NCBI RefSeq assembly: GCF_018614585.1
Contig: NZ_JAGGOI010000007.1
Coordinates: 285,291-349,290 of the forward strand
DNA from: Streptomyces sp. ISL-1
Lineage (GTDB): Bacteria; Actinomycetota; Actinomycetes; Streptomycetales; Streptomycetaceae
Reading direction: 5' to 3'
DNA length: 64,000 bases
Position 1 is the first letter of the stretch. Every line of letters starts with the position of its first letter. Both the position numbers and the translations under genes were made by a program. The notes under the pieces were generated by a model. It worked only from the letters and a program-made list of their open reading frames with translations, did no database searches and was not told the DNA's origin. Below, piece by piece: positions 39,032 to 47,091 of the stretch.

Positions 39032-39117
39032 AAATCGCGGAACCCGGTTCTCGGGCGTCATCGTTTCGTAAGGCGACGCGTGCCGTGGACCGTGCTCCGT
39101 ACGAGGACACTGGCGGT

Positions 39118-39954
39118 ATGCACAACATTCTGGTCGTCGACGACGATCCGACCGTCGCCGAGGTCGTCACCGGCTATCTGGAGCGCGCGGGCTTCACCGT
39201 GGCCCGGGCCGCCGACGGGCCCCAGGCGCTCCGGCTCGCCGCCGCCCGGCTGCCCGATCTGGTCGTCCTCGATCTGATGCTGCCGGGCATGGACGGCCTG
39301 GAGGTGTGCCGCAGGCTCCGGGCCGGGGCGCCCGCCGCCGTGCCGGTGATCATGCTGACCGCGCGCGGCGACGAGGACGACCGGATCCTGGGGCTCGAAG
39401 TAGGGGCGGACGACTATGTCACCAAGCCGTTCAGCCCGCGCGAACTGGTGCTACGGGTCGAGTCGGTACTGCGCCGGGGCGGCACGACGGGGGAGCGGCG
39501 GGCGGGGCCCGAGCTGGCGGCCGCGGGCATCGTGCTGGACCCGGCGGCACGCCGCGCCACCAAGGACGGGCGTGAACTGGGTCTGACCCTGCGGGAGTTC
39601 GACCTGCTCGCGCATCTGATGCGGCACCCGGGGGAGGCGATCGGCCGGGAGCGGCTGATGCAGGACGTGTGGGGCTGGGAGTTCGGCGATCTGTCCACCG
39701 TCACGGTTCATGTGCGGCGGCTGCGCGGCAAGATCGAGGACGATCCGGGCAGGCCGCGGCTGATCCAGACGGTGTGGGGCGTGGGCTACCGCTTCGACGT
39801 GCCGGAGGATGCCTCCCCGGTCGACGGCGTACCGCACGGCCACGCAGCCAACGGTCACGCGCCTCACGGCCACGCAGCCAACGGTCACGCGCCTCACGGG
39901 CACGCACCTCATGGTCACGCACCGCACGGCCACGTACCGCGAGAAGAGGCCTGA
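39118..39954 (+). CDS. OmpR-family response regulator with His-rich C-terminal tail
   Basis: A 278-residue regulator. Receiver domain: acidic VVDDDP, phospho-acceptor Asp52 (LVVLDLMLPGMDG), Thr in MLTARG, Lys in DYVTKPFSP. Winged-helix domain about 130-228 ending VWGVGYRF. Residues about 239-274 form repeats of PHGHA and ANGHA with 12 His, encoded by a 30-bp tandem repeat. Such a tail is not part of the family and suggests metal binding or a low-complexity expansion. ATG 39118 is the family start. The kinase follows after 5 bp. Confidence 0.93.
   Translation: MHNILVVDDDPTVAEVVTGYLERAGFTVARAADGPQALRLAAARLPDLVVLDLMLPGMDGLEVCRRLRAGAPAAVPVIMLTARGDEDDRILGLEVGADDYVTKPFSPRELVLRVESVLRRGGTTGERRAGPELAAAGIVLDPAARRATKDGRELGLTLREFDLLAHLMRHPGEAIGRERLMQDVWGWEFGDLSTVTVHVRRLRGKIEDDPGRPRLIQTVWGVGYRFDVPEDASPVDGVPHGHAANGHAPHGHAANGHAPHGHAPHGHAPHGHVPREEA
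39841..39900. repeat. 30-bp tandem repeat encoding His-rich tail
   Basis: Two consecutive 30-bp units (39841-39870, 39871-39900) differ only in the last base. Shorter GGTCACGC/CACGGC-type units continue to about 39935. Repeat expansion or slippage explains the tail of the response regulator. Confidence 0.85.
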
Positions 39955-39959
39955 TCACT

Positions 39960-41081
39960 GTGCGGGACATGCTCCTCATTGCGCTCTTCGCGTTCCTCGG
40001 CGCCGCGGCCGTCGGCCTCCTCGGGGCGCTGGCCCTGCGCCTGCTGCGTCACCGGTCCGTCGCCGTCTCCCTCACCGTCGTCGCCGCCGTCGCGGTCACC
40101 GCCATGCTCGCCGGGACGCTCGCGGTCGCCCAGGCCATGTTCCTGTCCGCGCACGACCTCACCGTCGTCACCACGGTCGTCGCGATGGCGGCGGTCGTCT
40201 CGCTCGCCACCGCGCTGCTGCTCGGCCGCTGGGTAGTGGCCCGCAGCCGTGAACTCGCCCTGGCAGCACGCTCGTTCGGCGACGGCGGCTCATTCGCGGC
40301 GCCCAACGGGGCGTCCACAGCCGAACTGGCCGCCCTCAGCCGCGAACTCGCCGCCACCAGCGACCGGCTCGCCGCCTCCCGCGAGCGCGAACGGGCCCTG
40401 GAGACCTCCCGCCGCGAGCTCGTCGCCTGGATCTCGCACGATCTGCGCACCCCGCTGGCCGGGTTGCGCGCGATGTCCGAAGCCTTGGAGGACGGCGTCG
40501 TCCAGGATCCCGAGCGCTACTTCCGCCAGATCGGCACCGAGGTCGACCGCCTCAACTCCATGGTCGGCGACCTCTTCGAGCTCTCCCGCATCCACGCGGG
40601 CACGCTGGCCCTCACACCCACCCGGATGTCGGTGTACGACCTGGTGGGCGAGGCGCTGGCCGGGGCGGACCCGCTCGCCCGCGAGTACGGCGTACGCCTC
40701 GTCGGCGACCGTGTCGAGGCGGTCCCGGTCGAGGTGGACGGCAAGGAGATGACCCGCGTCCTGGCGAACCTCCTCGTCAACGCCATCCGGCGGACCCCGG
40801 CCGACGGCACGGTCGCCGTGGCCGCCGAGCGCCGCGCGGAATGGGTGGTGCTGTCTGTCACCGACGGCTGCGGCGGCATCCCGGAGGAGGACCTGCCCCG
40901 CGTCTTCGACACGGGCTGGCGCGGCACGCAGGCCCGAACGCCCCCGGCCGGCGCGGGTCTCGGCCTCGCCATCGTCCGCGGCATCGTCGAGGCGCACGCG
41001 GGCCGCGCAGACGTACGCAATGTGACGGGCGGCTGCCGGTTCGAGGTGTCGCTGCCCGCGGCCGTGGCTCAAGGCCGTTGA
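39960..41081 (+). CDS. sensor histidine kinase
   Basis: A 373-residue kinase with a GTG start. Two or three membrane segments lie in residues 1-95 (LLIALFAFLGAAAVGLLGAL; AVAVTAMLAGTLAVAQAMFL) with very little outside loop. HAMP-like linker, then HisKA with His160 (ISHDLRTPL), N-box NLLVNAIRRTP, G1 GCGGIP and G2 GAGLGLAIV. The partner is the upstream response regulator. The stop codon (41079-41081) is inside the first of seven 16-bp repeats. Confidence 0.92.
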   Translation: MRDMLLIALFAFLGAAAVGLLGALALRLLRHRSVAVSLTVVAAVAVTAMLAGTLAVAQAMFLSAHDLTVVTTVVAMAAVVSLATALLLGRWVVARSRELALAARSFGDGGSFAAPNGASTAELAALSRELAATSDRLAASRERERALETSRRELVAWISHDLRTPLAGLRAMSEALEDGVVQDPERYFRQIGTEVDRLNSMVGDLFELSRIHAGTLALTPTRMSVYDLVGEALAGADPLAREYGVRLVGDRVEAVPVEVDGKEMTRVLANLLVNAIRRTPADGTVAVAAERRAEWVVLSVTDGCGGIPEEDLPRVFDTGWRGTQARTPPAGAGLGLAIVRGIVEAHAGRADVRNVTGGCRFEVSLPAAVAQGR

Positions 41082-41186
41082 ACCGCTGAGCCGTTGAACT
41101 GCTGAACCGTTGAAACGCAGGGCAGTTGAAACAGAAGGGGCCGTTGAAGCACAGGGGGCGTTGAGACATGAGGCGGTTGAAACGGC
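41075..41186. repeat. seven ~16-bp iterons (CCGTTGAA core)
   Basis: The core (C/G)(C/A/G)GTTGA(A/G) starts at 41075, 41091, 41107, 41123, 41141, 41158 and 41174, a 16-18 bp period. They fill the gap between the kinase and the next gene; the first copy supplies the kinase stop codon. Confidence 0.75.
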
Positions 41187-41292
41187 GACGGTCCGCATGA
41201 GTGACCGCCGAGCCCGCCGGGCAGTCAAACGTCGACGGCCTCGGGGAAGGCGTCGCGATCTGTAACCGGCAAAAGGCAGGGGTGCGGACGGT

Positions 41293-42171
41293 ATGGCGCG
41301 AGAGAACGACTGGGAATTCCTGGACGACCGCGGCCGTCTGGCCGCAGCGGCAACCACACCGTCGAGGCCGGTCGCCTACATCCAGGCCGGGGCGACACTC
41401 TTCGACCACGGCATTCGTCCGGTGGGCATCTTCGGTTCCAACCACGACGGCGACGCCGCAGACCCGGCCAAGGCCGGCTCCCTGCCCATCGGGGACATCG
41501 CTTACCTCGGGTCGGGAACACGCGTCGAGGCGGACGCTGTCCTGCGGGCGGACCCCGACCTGGTGGTCGCCGTCGCCTACGGCACCGATCAGGTGTACGG
41601 CCTGGATCCGGACACGGCGAAGTACATCGAGGAACGGGTCCCGGTGGTCGTTTTCGACGTGGGGCAGGGCCGCTCACTCGGTGACGTACGCGACCGGTTC
41701 ACGGCGCTCGCCCGGTCGCTCGGAACGGACGCCGACAGCTCGGGCGCGCTGGAACTCGACCGTGCGGAAGGGCGGTTACGCGCCCTCGCGACCGCCGCCG
41801 CCGGGTTACGCGTACTGGCGCTGTCACCCGCCACCCCCGACAGCGTCCATCTCGCCAGGCCACGGGCCTGGGCGGACCTGCGGGCGCTGGCCGACTGCGG
41901 CACAGGCCTGGTGGAGCCCGCGCCCGGCGCGGGCGCCAGCTGGTCCACCGTCGACTGGACCGTGGCCGCGTCGCTGCGGCCCGACATCGTGCTGAGCGAT
42001 GTACGGGCCAATGCCCTGCCGGTCGACCGGCTCGACGCGATCGAGGCATGGCAGCCCGCGGCGGGCGGGGCGCGGCTGGTGCCGTGGAACCCCGAGATCC
42101 CGTGCAGCCACCTCGCGCACGCACGCTTCTTCGACGCTGTAGCGGACGCGGTGGAGGCGTCTGCGAGATAG
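41293..42171 (+). CDS. siderophore-type periplasmic-binding fold protein lacking a signal peptide
   Basis: A 292-residue protein resembling Fe-siderophore binding proteins: RPVAYIQAGATLFDHGIRPVGIFGS, PDLVVAVAYGTD, VVFDVGQGRS and a C-terminal RLVPWNPEIPCSHLAHARFFDA. No hydrophobic signal or lipobox is at the N-terminus (MARENDWEFLDDRGR), so it appears cytoplasmic. AGGGG lies 10 nt before the ATG. No permease or ATPase is adjacent. A start upstream that adds a signal is not visible in this frame. Possibly a siderophore-release or storage protein. Confidence 0.75.
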   Translation: MARENDWEFLDDRGRLAAAATTPSRPVAYIQAGATLFDHGIRPVGIFGSNHDGDAADPAKAGSLPIGDIAYLGSGTRVEADAVLRADPDLVVAVAYGTDQVYGLDPDTAKYIEERVPVVVFDVGQGRSLGDVRDRFTALARSLGTDADSSGALELDRAEGRLRALATAAAGLRVLALSPATPDSVHLARPRAWADLRALADCGTGLVEPAPGAGASWSTVDWTVAASLRPDIVLSDVRANALPVDRLDAIEAWQPAAGGARLVPWNPEIPCSHLAHARFFDAVADAVEASAR

Positions 42172-42212
42172 CCGGAGATAGCCGAGGGCTGCGCCGCCAG
42201 GCCCCCCGGACG

Positions 42213-42249
42213 GGCTTGAATTTCCGCCGGACCGGCGGAAATTCAAGCC
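42213..42249. terminator. 18-bp arm palindrome, bidirectional terminator
   Basis: Exact complementary arms at 42213-42230 and 42232-42249 around one base; arm GGCTTGAATTTCCGCCGG. Lies between the convergent binding-protein-like gene and cbtA, related in core to the palindrome at 16324-16374. Confidence 0.7.
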
Positions 42250-42258
42250 TCGTGGTGG

Positions 42259-42283
42259 TCCCCCCGGACGAAGTCCGGGGGGA
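42259..42283. terminator. second hairpin of the convergent terminator
   Basis: An 11-bp stem (42259-42269 with 42273-42283) with a GAA loop, very GC-rich. Immediately beside the 18-bp palindrome; together they should stop transcription from both sides. Confidence 0.65.
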
Positions 42284-42321
42284 GATTGAGGCGCGGGGTC
42301 CGGGGCGGAGCCCCAGCTCGG

Positions 42322-43098
42322 TCAGTTCGCGGCTGCCGCCGCCCGTGAGGCGGCGCCCTTCCCGTCCGTCGCCGTCGCGGTCCTCGGTGTGAGGAGCCGC
42401 TCGGCGAGATACCCGAAGACCAGCCCGAAGCAGGTCCAGAGGGTGACCTGGATCGCGAGCGTGGCAAGCCGGAACTCCCAGACCACGGTTGCCGGGAAGC
42501 CCTTCGGCACCTCGTTGAACGAGGGCAGGAAGGCGAAGGCGAGACCGGCGGCCACGACGAACGCGGCCGCGGCGGCGACGGTCGCGTTCCAGTTGCCGAG
42601 ACGGGGCGCCAGCCGCCTGCCGAGGGTTACCGCGGCGACCGTGAGCAGGACGCTGAGCAGGATCATCAGGAAGTACAGCGTGGTGCGTTGGCCGATCGTG
42701 TCGGGGTCACCGACGGCCGGCGGGTTCGGCGGGTACTTCAGGAACGGCACGACGTACACGCTCAGCAGCGCGCCGAAAGCGATCAGCGCGGCTGTTGCGC
42801 GCGGGCCGAACCGGCCGATGCGGCCGAGCGCGACAGCGAACGCGAGGGCGGCGATGCCGCCGATCGCGACGCCGAAGATCAGGACGCCGGTGGAGAGACC
42901 GGCCGTGGACTGCATGGCGCGGCTGACGAGTTCCTCACCGCCGTGTCCGTGCTCGTGGCTGTTGCTCTCCTCGAACGCGATGGCGGCGTCCACGGGGGAC
43001 TCACCGAGCAGATACGCGACGACGAGGGCGAAGACGCCGGCGACCAGGCCCGCGAGCATGCCGCGGACGAGCAGGGCTCTGACAGAAATGGAGTTCAT
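42322..43098 (-). CDS. CbtA family probable cobalt transporter
   Basis: A 258-residue membrane protein with about five to six segments. A His-rich loop SHEHGHGGEE (about residues 46-56) follows the first segment and probably binds Co2+. Its partner CbtB is 30 bp upstream on the same strand, both under a cobalamin riboswitch. The role is cobalt uptake for B12 synthesis, as inferred for the family. Confidence 0.92.
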   Translation of the reverse strand: MNSISVRALLVRGMLAGLVAGVFALVVAYLLGESPVDAAIAFEESNSHEHGHGGEELVSRAMQSTAGLSTGVLIFGVAIGGIAALAFAVALGRIGRFGPRATAALIAFGALLSVYVVPFLKYPPNPPAVGDPDTIGQRTTLYFLMILLSVLLTVAAVTLGRRLAPRLGNWNATVAAAAAFVVAAGLAFAFLPSFNEVPKGFPATVVWEFRLATLAIQVTLWTCFGLVFGYLAERLLTPRTATATDGKGAASRAAAAAN

Positions 43099-43128
43099 GG
43101 TGTTTCCCCTGTGCTCTGCAAGACGTTA

Positions 43129-43344
43129 CTAGTGACAGGGGAAGCCGAGCAGATGGCGTCCGTCGTGGACCCACTCGTGGACGTTCTCGCCGGAGATGAG
43201 CGAGGTGGCGCCCTGCTCGGCGCCGACGAAGTAGAGCAGAACCAGCATCAGAACGCCGAAGAACAGCGCCCAAGGGGCGATGGCCTTGAGCGAGATGGGG
43301 GTGATGGCCGGCGCGGCGGTGGCGGGCGCAACAGACTGGGCCAT
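43129..43344 (-). CDS. CbtB domain protein
   Basis: A 71-residue protein with one membrane helix (WALFFGVLMLVLLYFVG) and a His-containing C-terminus HEWVHDGRHLLGFPCH suited to metal binding, which is the CbtB signature. AGGAGGT lies before the ATG. First gene after the riboswitch; cbtA follows. Confidence 0.92.
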   Translation of the reverse strand: MAQSVAPATAAPAITPISLKAIAPWALFFGVLMLVLLYFVGAEQGATSLISGENVHEWVHDGRHLLGFPCH

Positions 43345-43384
43345 GGCAGAACCTCCTGGGGGAACACGCGTCCCGATCGTGGTG

Positions 43385-43495
43385 CCTGAGACGAAGGTGC
43401 CGGGTCTGACTTCCCGCAGGGAAACGGGTCCACAGTGGCGCGACCGTGCCGGATTCTCACCGGACTTCCGTCACACCGTCGTCATGTCCACGCGA
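43385..43495 (-). ncRNA. cobalamin (B12) riboswitch
   Basis: Read on the minus strand, the leader contains GGAAGTCCGGTGAGAATCC, then the conserved CGCCACTGT box (about 43431-43440) and GGGAAGTCAGACCCGGCACC (about 43396-43415), the order typical of adenosylcobalamin riboswitches. It is placed about 45 nt before cbtB. B12 binding should lower expression of the cobalt transporter. Ends are approximate. Confidence 0.9.
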
Positions 43496-43605
43496 CCGTA
43501 CCGCTTGCGGGCCTGCACCGCTACGGCGCAGGGGCGCGTGAGCGGGCGCCCGAACGCCCGTGATGTGCTTACGCCTTGGCTTCGAAGGGGAAGGGAGCGC
43601 ACGGG

Positions 43606-44184
43606 ATGACGATACGGGTGATGTTGGTCTCACCTGCGACGAACGCCGCGCTGCGGGAGGCCCGCTTCGGGGGTGACGCGCCGCTGGACGAGTCCGGAGC
43701 GCGCCGCGCCCGCGCCGCCGCGGGCGGGTTGCCGCGCGCCGACCGGCTCTTGAGCGGCTCGTCCGCGCGATGCCGGGAGACGGCGGCCGGGTTGGGCCTG
43801 CGTGCGGAGCCTGCAGGGGCGCTGGACGACTGGGACTTGGGCCGCTGGAGTGGGCGACGACTGGACGAAGTGAGCGCAGGCGAGCCGGAGGCGGTGTCGG
43901 CGTGGCTCTGTGACCCGTCGTGCGCACCGCATGGCGGCGAGTCGCTGCTGTCGCTGTGCACACGGGTGGGCGCGTGGCTCGAATCGCTCCCGCCCGACAC
44001 CGGCCGTGTCCTCGCGGTCGTCGACCCGGCGGTGACGCGGGCGGCGATGGTGCGGGGGCTGTCCCTGCCACCGGACGCGTTCTGGCGCTTGGACGTCGCC
44101 CCCCTGACCCTCACCGAACTCACCGGGCGCGGGGGGCGCTGGAACTTGAAGTGCGGTCGCCCGCTGGGCCCGGAGGCCGGCTGA
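43606..44184 (+). CDS. histidine-phosphatase-fold protein without catalytic histidines
   Basis: A 192-residue protein. The fold is recognisable (APLDESGARRARAAAGGL, DWDLGRWSGR, PHGGESLLSLCTRV), like CobC/PhoE enzymes. The catalytic RHG motif after the first strand reads SPATNAAL, and the second His motif (usually SHG) reads VDPAVTRAAM. The fold's His pair is therefore absent and phosphatase activity is unlikely. ATG 43606 has AAGGGAG upstream. Divergent from the B12-controlled cobalt genes, so it may act in cobalamin-linked regulation or binding. Confidence 0.8.
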   Translation: MTIRVMLVSPATNAALREARFGGDAPLDESGARRARAAAGGLPRADRLLSGSSARCRETAAGLGLRAEPAGALDDWDLGRWSGRRLDEVSAGEPEAVSAWLCDPSCAPHGGESLLSLCTRVGAWLESLPPDTGRVLAVVDPAVTRAAMVRGLSLPPDAFWRLDVAPLTLTELTGRGGRWNLKCGRPLGPEAG

Positions 44185-44259
44185 CACCGGCCGACCACCG
44201 GTACACACTGCCGGGGAAGCGCGCCCATCAGCGACAGGCGCGGCAACGAAGCGGCTCGC

Positions 44260-46950
44260 TCACGCCTCCTCGTCCGGCAGCAGCTGTTCCGTCCAGATGA
44301 CCTTGCCGTCCGCGGTGTACCGCGTGCCCCAGCGTTCCGCGAACTGGGCGACCAGGAACAGCCCACGGCCGCCCTCGTCCATGGTCGCCGCCTGGCGCAG
44401 ATGCGGGGATGTGCTGCTGTGGTCCGCGACCTCGCAGATCAGCGAACGGTCGCGGATCAGCCGGACGCGGATCGGGCCCGTGGCGTACCGGATGGCGTTG
44501 GTGACCAGCTCGCTGAGGATCAGCTCCGTCGTGAAGGCCTCCTCCTCCAAGCCCCATTCGGCCAGCTTGCGGGAGACGGCGGAGCGCACCTCGCCCACGG
44601 CCGACGGGTCGGACGGCACCTCCCAGTCGGCCACCCGGCTGGGGTCCAGGACGCGCGTACGGCCGATGAGCAGCGCGATGTCGTCGCTCGGGTGTTCCGG
44701 CAGCAGCTCCTTCAGCACCGCCTCGCAGGTTTCATCCGGGCTCCGGTCCGCGTGCGCCGCCAGCGTTTCGCGCAGCAGCGCCAGGCCGTCGTCGATGTCG
44801 CGGTCGCGGTCTTCGATGAGCCCGTCCGTGTACAGCACCAGGCGACTGCCCTCCGGCAGCTGAAGGTCCAGGGTCTCGAAAGGCAGTCCACCGAGCCCGA
44901 GCGGCGGGCCGCCGGGCACATCGGCGAAGACCGCGGTGCCGTCCGGGTGGACGACGACGGGCTGGAGATGGCCGGCCCGTGACATCGTGCACAGTCCGGT
45001 AACCGGGTTGTAGATCGCGTAGATGCAGGTGGCGCCGGTGACCCCCTCCGAGCCCTCCGTGCCGTCCGCGGTCTCGTCCTGGTCGATGCGGGCGACCAGC
45101 TCGTCGAGGTGCCACAGCAGCTCGTCGGGCGGCAGATCCAGGCTGGAGAAGTTGTGGACCGCGGTGCGCAGCCGGCCCATGGTCGCCGCGGCGTGCAGGC
45201 CGTGGCCCACGACGTCGCCCACCACAAGCGCCACCCGGGCGCCCGGCAGCGGGATGATGTCGAACCAGTCGCCGCCGACGCCGCCGAGGCCGCCGAGACC
45301 GGCCTGCGCGGGCAGGTAGCGGTAGGCGACGTCGATGGCGTTCTGCTCGGGCACGCCGCGCGGCAGCAGGCTTCGCTGGAGGGTCACCGCCATGGTGTGC
45401 TCGCGGGTGTAGCGGCGGGCGTTGTCGATGCTGACCGCGGCCCTCGCGACCAGCTCCTCCGCGAGGGACAGGTCCTCCTCCTCGAACGGCTCGGGCTTCT
45501 CCGAGCGCCAGAACATCACCACGCCCAGAATCACGCCGCGGGCGCGCAACGGCACCGCGATCATGGAGTGGATTCCGTACTCGACGAGCTTCCTGGCCCG
45601 CTTCGGATCCTGCTCCTGCCATCCGGTGTACGCGGTCAGATCCGGCTCCAGGACCGCCTCACCCTTGCGGATGCCGAAGCCCATCCGCGTGGACGGCACG
45701 AAATGGATCAGCTTGCCCAGCGGGTAGAGCGCGGTGTCCCCCCGCCGTCCGCTGAAAGCGACACGGCGCATGTCGTGGCCGCCGCCGGCGGCCGTCGGCT
45801 CCTCGCCGCGCAGCACCTCCTCCACCAGGTCGACGGTGGAGTAATCGGCGAACCGGGCCGCGGCGAACTCCGTCAGCTCCTCGCAGGTGCGCGCCACGTC
45901 GAGGGTGGTGCCGATCTCGGTACCGGCGTCGTAAAGCAGCTTCAGACGCCCCCGCGCCACATCCGCCCTACCGGTCAGGGCCCGCAGCTCGGTGGTGTCG
46001 CGCAGCGTCGCGACGCTGCCCGGCGGCCCGCCGTCCTGGTCCGTGGGCCGCTGGTTCACGGCGAGCAGCCGGTCCCCGATCATGTGCACCTCGTCGGTGG
46101 CGGTCCGCCCGGAGGCGAGGAGCCGGGCGGTGAGCGGGTCGAGGCCGAGCTCGGTGACCGGGCAGCCTTCCACGTCCGGCGGCAGATTGAGCAGCCTGCG
46201 CGCCTCGTCGTTGGCGAGCACCAGCCGGCCGTCGCCGCTGACGATGAGCACGCCCTCCCGTACGGCATGCAGCACCGCGTCGTGGTGCTCGTACATCCTG
46301 GTCATCTCGGCGGGGCCGAGGCCGTGGGTCTGGCGGCGCAGCCGTCGGGTGACCAGCGCCGTACCGCCGGTGGTGACTACGAGCACCGCCCCGGTGGCCG
46401 CGAACAGCAGCGGGAACTGGTCCTGGACGACACTGCCGACATGCTCGATCGTGATCCCGGCGGACACGAGGCCGACGACCGAGCCGTCACGTGCCTTGAC
46501 CGGCACCACGGCCTGGACGAGCGGCCCGATCGTCCCGGTGATCTTCTCGGTCGTGATGCCGCCGGCCAGCGCGGGCCCCAGATTTCCGACGAACTTCTTC
46601 CCGATCCGGTCGGGCAGCGGATGGGTGTAGCGGATTCCGTCGGTGTTGGTGACGACGATGAAGTCGACGCCGGACCGCTTACGGGCCTCTTCGGCGCGCG
46701 GCTGGAGAATGGCCGTCGGATCGGGACTCTTCAGCGCCGCCTCGATGCCCGGCGCGTGGGCGAAGGTCTCGGCGACGGCGACCGACCGGTTGCGGGCCTC
46801 GCGTTCACTGTCGGCCCTGGACTGCAGGACGAGCGCCACCATGGCGGCCGCGACGAGCAACACCACGATCGCCAACTGCAGGAGAAAGACCTGACCTGCG
46901 ACAGTTCGCATCCGTGGAACCGAGCGCGGGCGGCCGTAGCGTTCGGCCAT
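44260..46950 (-). CDS. membrane sensor with PAS-GAF-SpoIIE phosphatase-RsbW-like kinase domains
   Basis: An 896-residue protein. Segment 1 about 20-43, an extracytoplasmic Cache-like sensor about 44-180, segment 2 about 181-200, PAS about 215-330, GAF about 335-525, SpoIIE/PP2C about 545-750 (GGDWFDIIPL, VVGDVVGHGLHAA, LYTDGL, SDDIALL) and a C-terminal ATPase of the RsbW/anti-sigma type about 775-890 (ELVTNAIRYA, GGRGLFLV). It combines anti-anti-sigma dephosphorylation and kinase activities, probably controlling a sigma-B-like pathway. Confidence 0.92.
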   Translation of the reverse strand: MAERYGRPRSVPRMRTVAGQVFLLQLAIVVLLVAAAMVALVLQSRADSEREARNRSVAVAETFAHAPGIEAALKSPDPTAILQPRAEEARKRSGVDFIVVTNTDGIRYTHPLPDRIGKKFVGNLGPALAGGITTEKITGTIGPLVQAVVPVKARDGSVVGLVSAGITIEHVGSVVQDQFPLLFAATGAVLVVTTGGTALVTRRLRRQTHGLGPAEMTRMYEHHDAVLHAVREGVLIVSGDGRLVLANDEARRLLNLPPDVEGCPVTELGLDPLTARLLASGRTATDEVHMIGDRLLAVNQRPTDQDGGPPGSVATLRDTTELRALTGRADVARGRLKLLYDAGTEIGTTLDVARTCEELTEFAAARFADYSTVDLVEEVLRGEEPTAAGGGHDMRRVAFSGRRGDTALYPLGKLIHFVPSTRMGFGIRKGEAVLEPDLTAYTGWQEQDPKRARKLVEYGIHSMIAVPLRARGVILGVVMFWRSEKPEPFEEEDLSLAEELVARAAVSIDNARRYTREHTMAVTLQRSLLPRGVPEQNAIDVAYRYLPAQAGLGGLGGVGGDWFDIIPLPGARVALVVGDVVGHGLHAAATMGRLRTAVHNFSSLDLPPDELLWHLDELVARIDQDETADGTEGSEGVTGATCIYAIYNPVTGLCTMSRAGHLQPVVVHPDGTAVFADVPGGPPLGLGGLPFETLDLQLPEGSRLVLYTDGLIEDRDRDIDDGLALLRETLAAHADRSPDETCEAVLKELLPEHPSDDIALLIGRTRVLDPSRVADWEVPSDPSAVGEVRSAVSRKLAEWGLEEEAFTTELILSELVTNAIRYATGPIRVRLIRDRSLICEVADHSSTSPHLRQAATMDEGGRGLFLVAQFAERWGTRYTADGKVIWTEQLLPDEEA

Positions 46951-47091
46951 ATGCTATTTCTACACCTCCCCCATACGCTGAGCTATCTGCGCACCGTAGA
47001 GCTCAAAGGCTGCACGCGTGACGCGTTCGCCACAGACTTCGTGTGGTCGGGCACGCGGGTTCCGTGCTGGGAGAGGGTGGCGGTACGTCGG

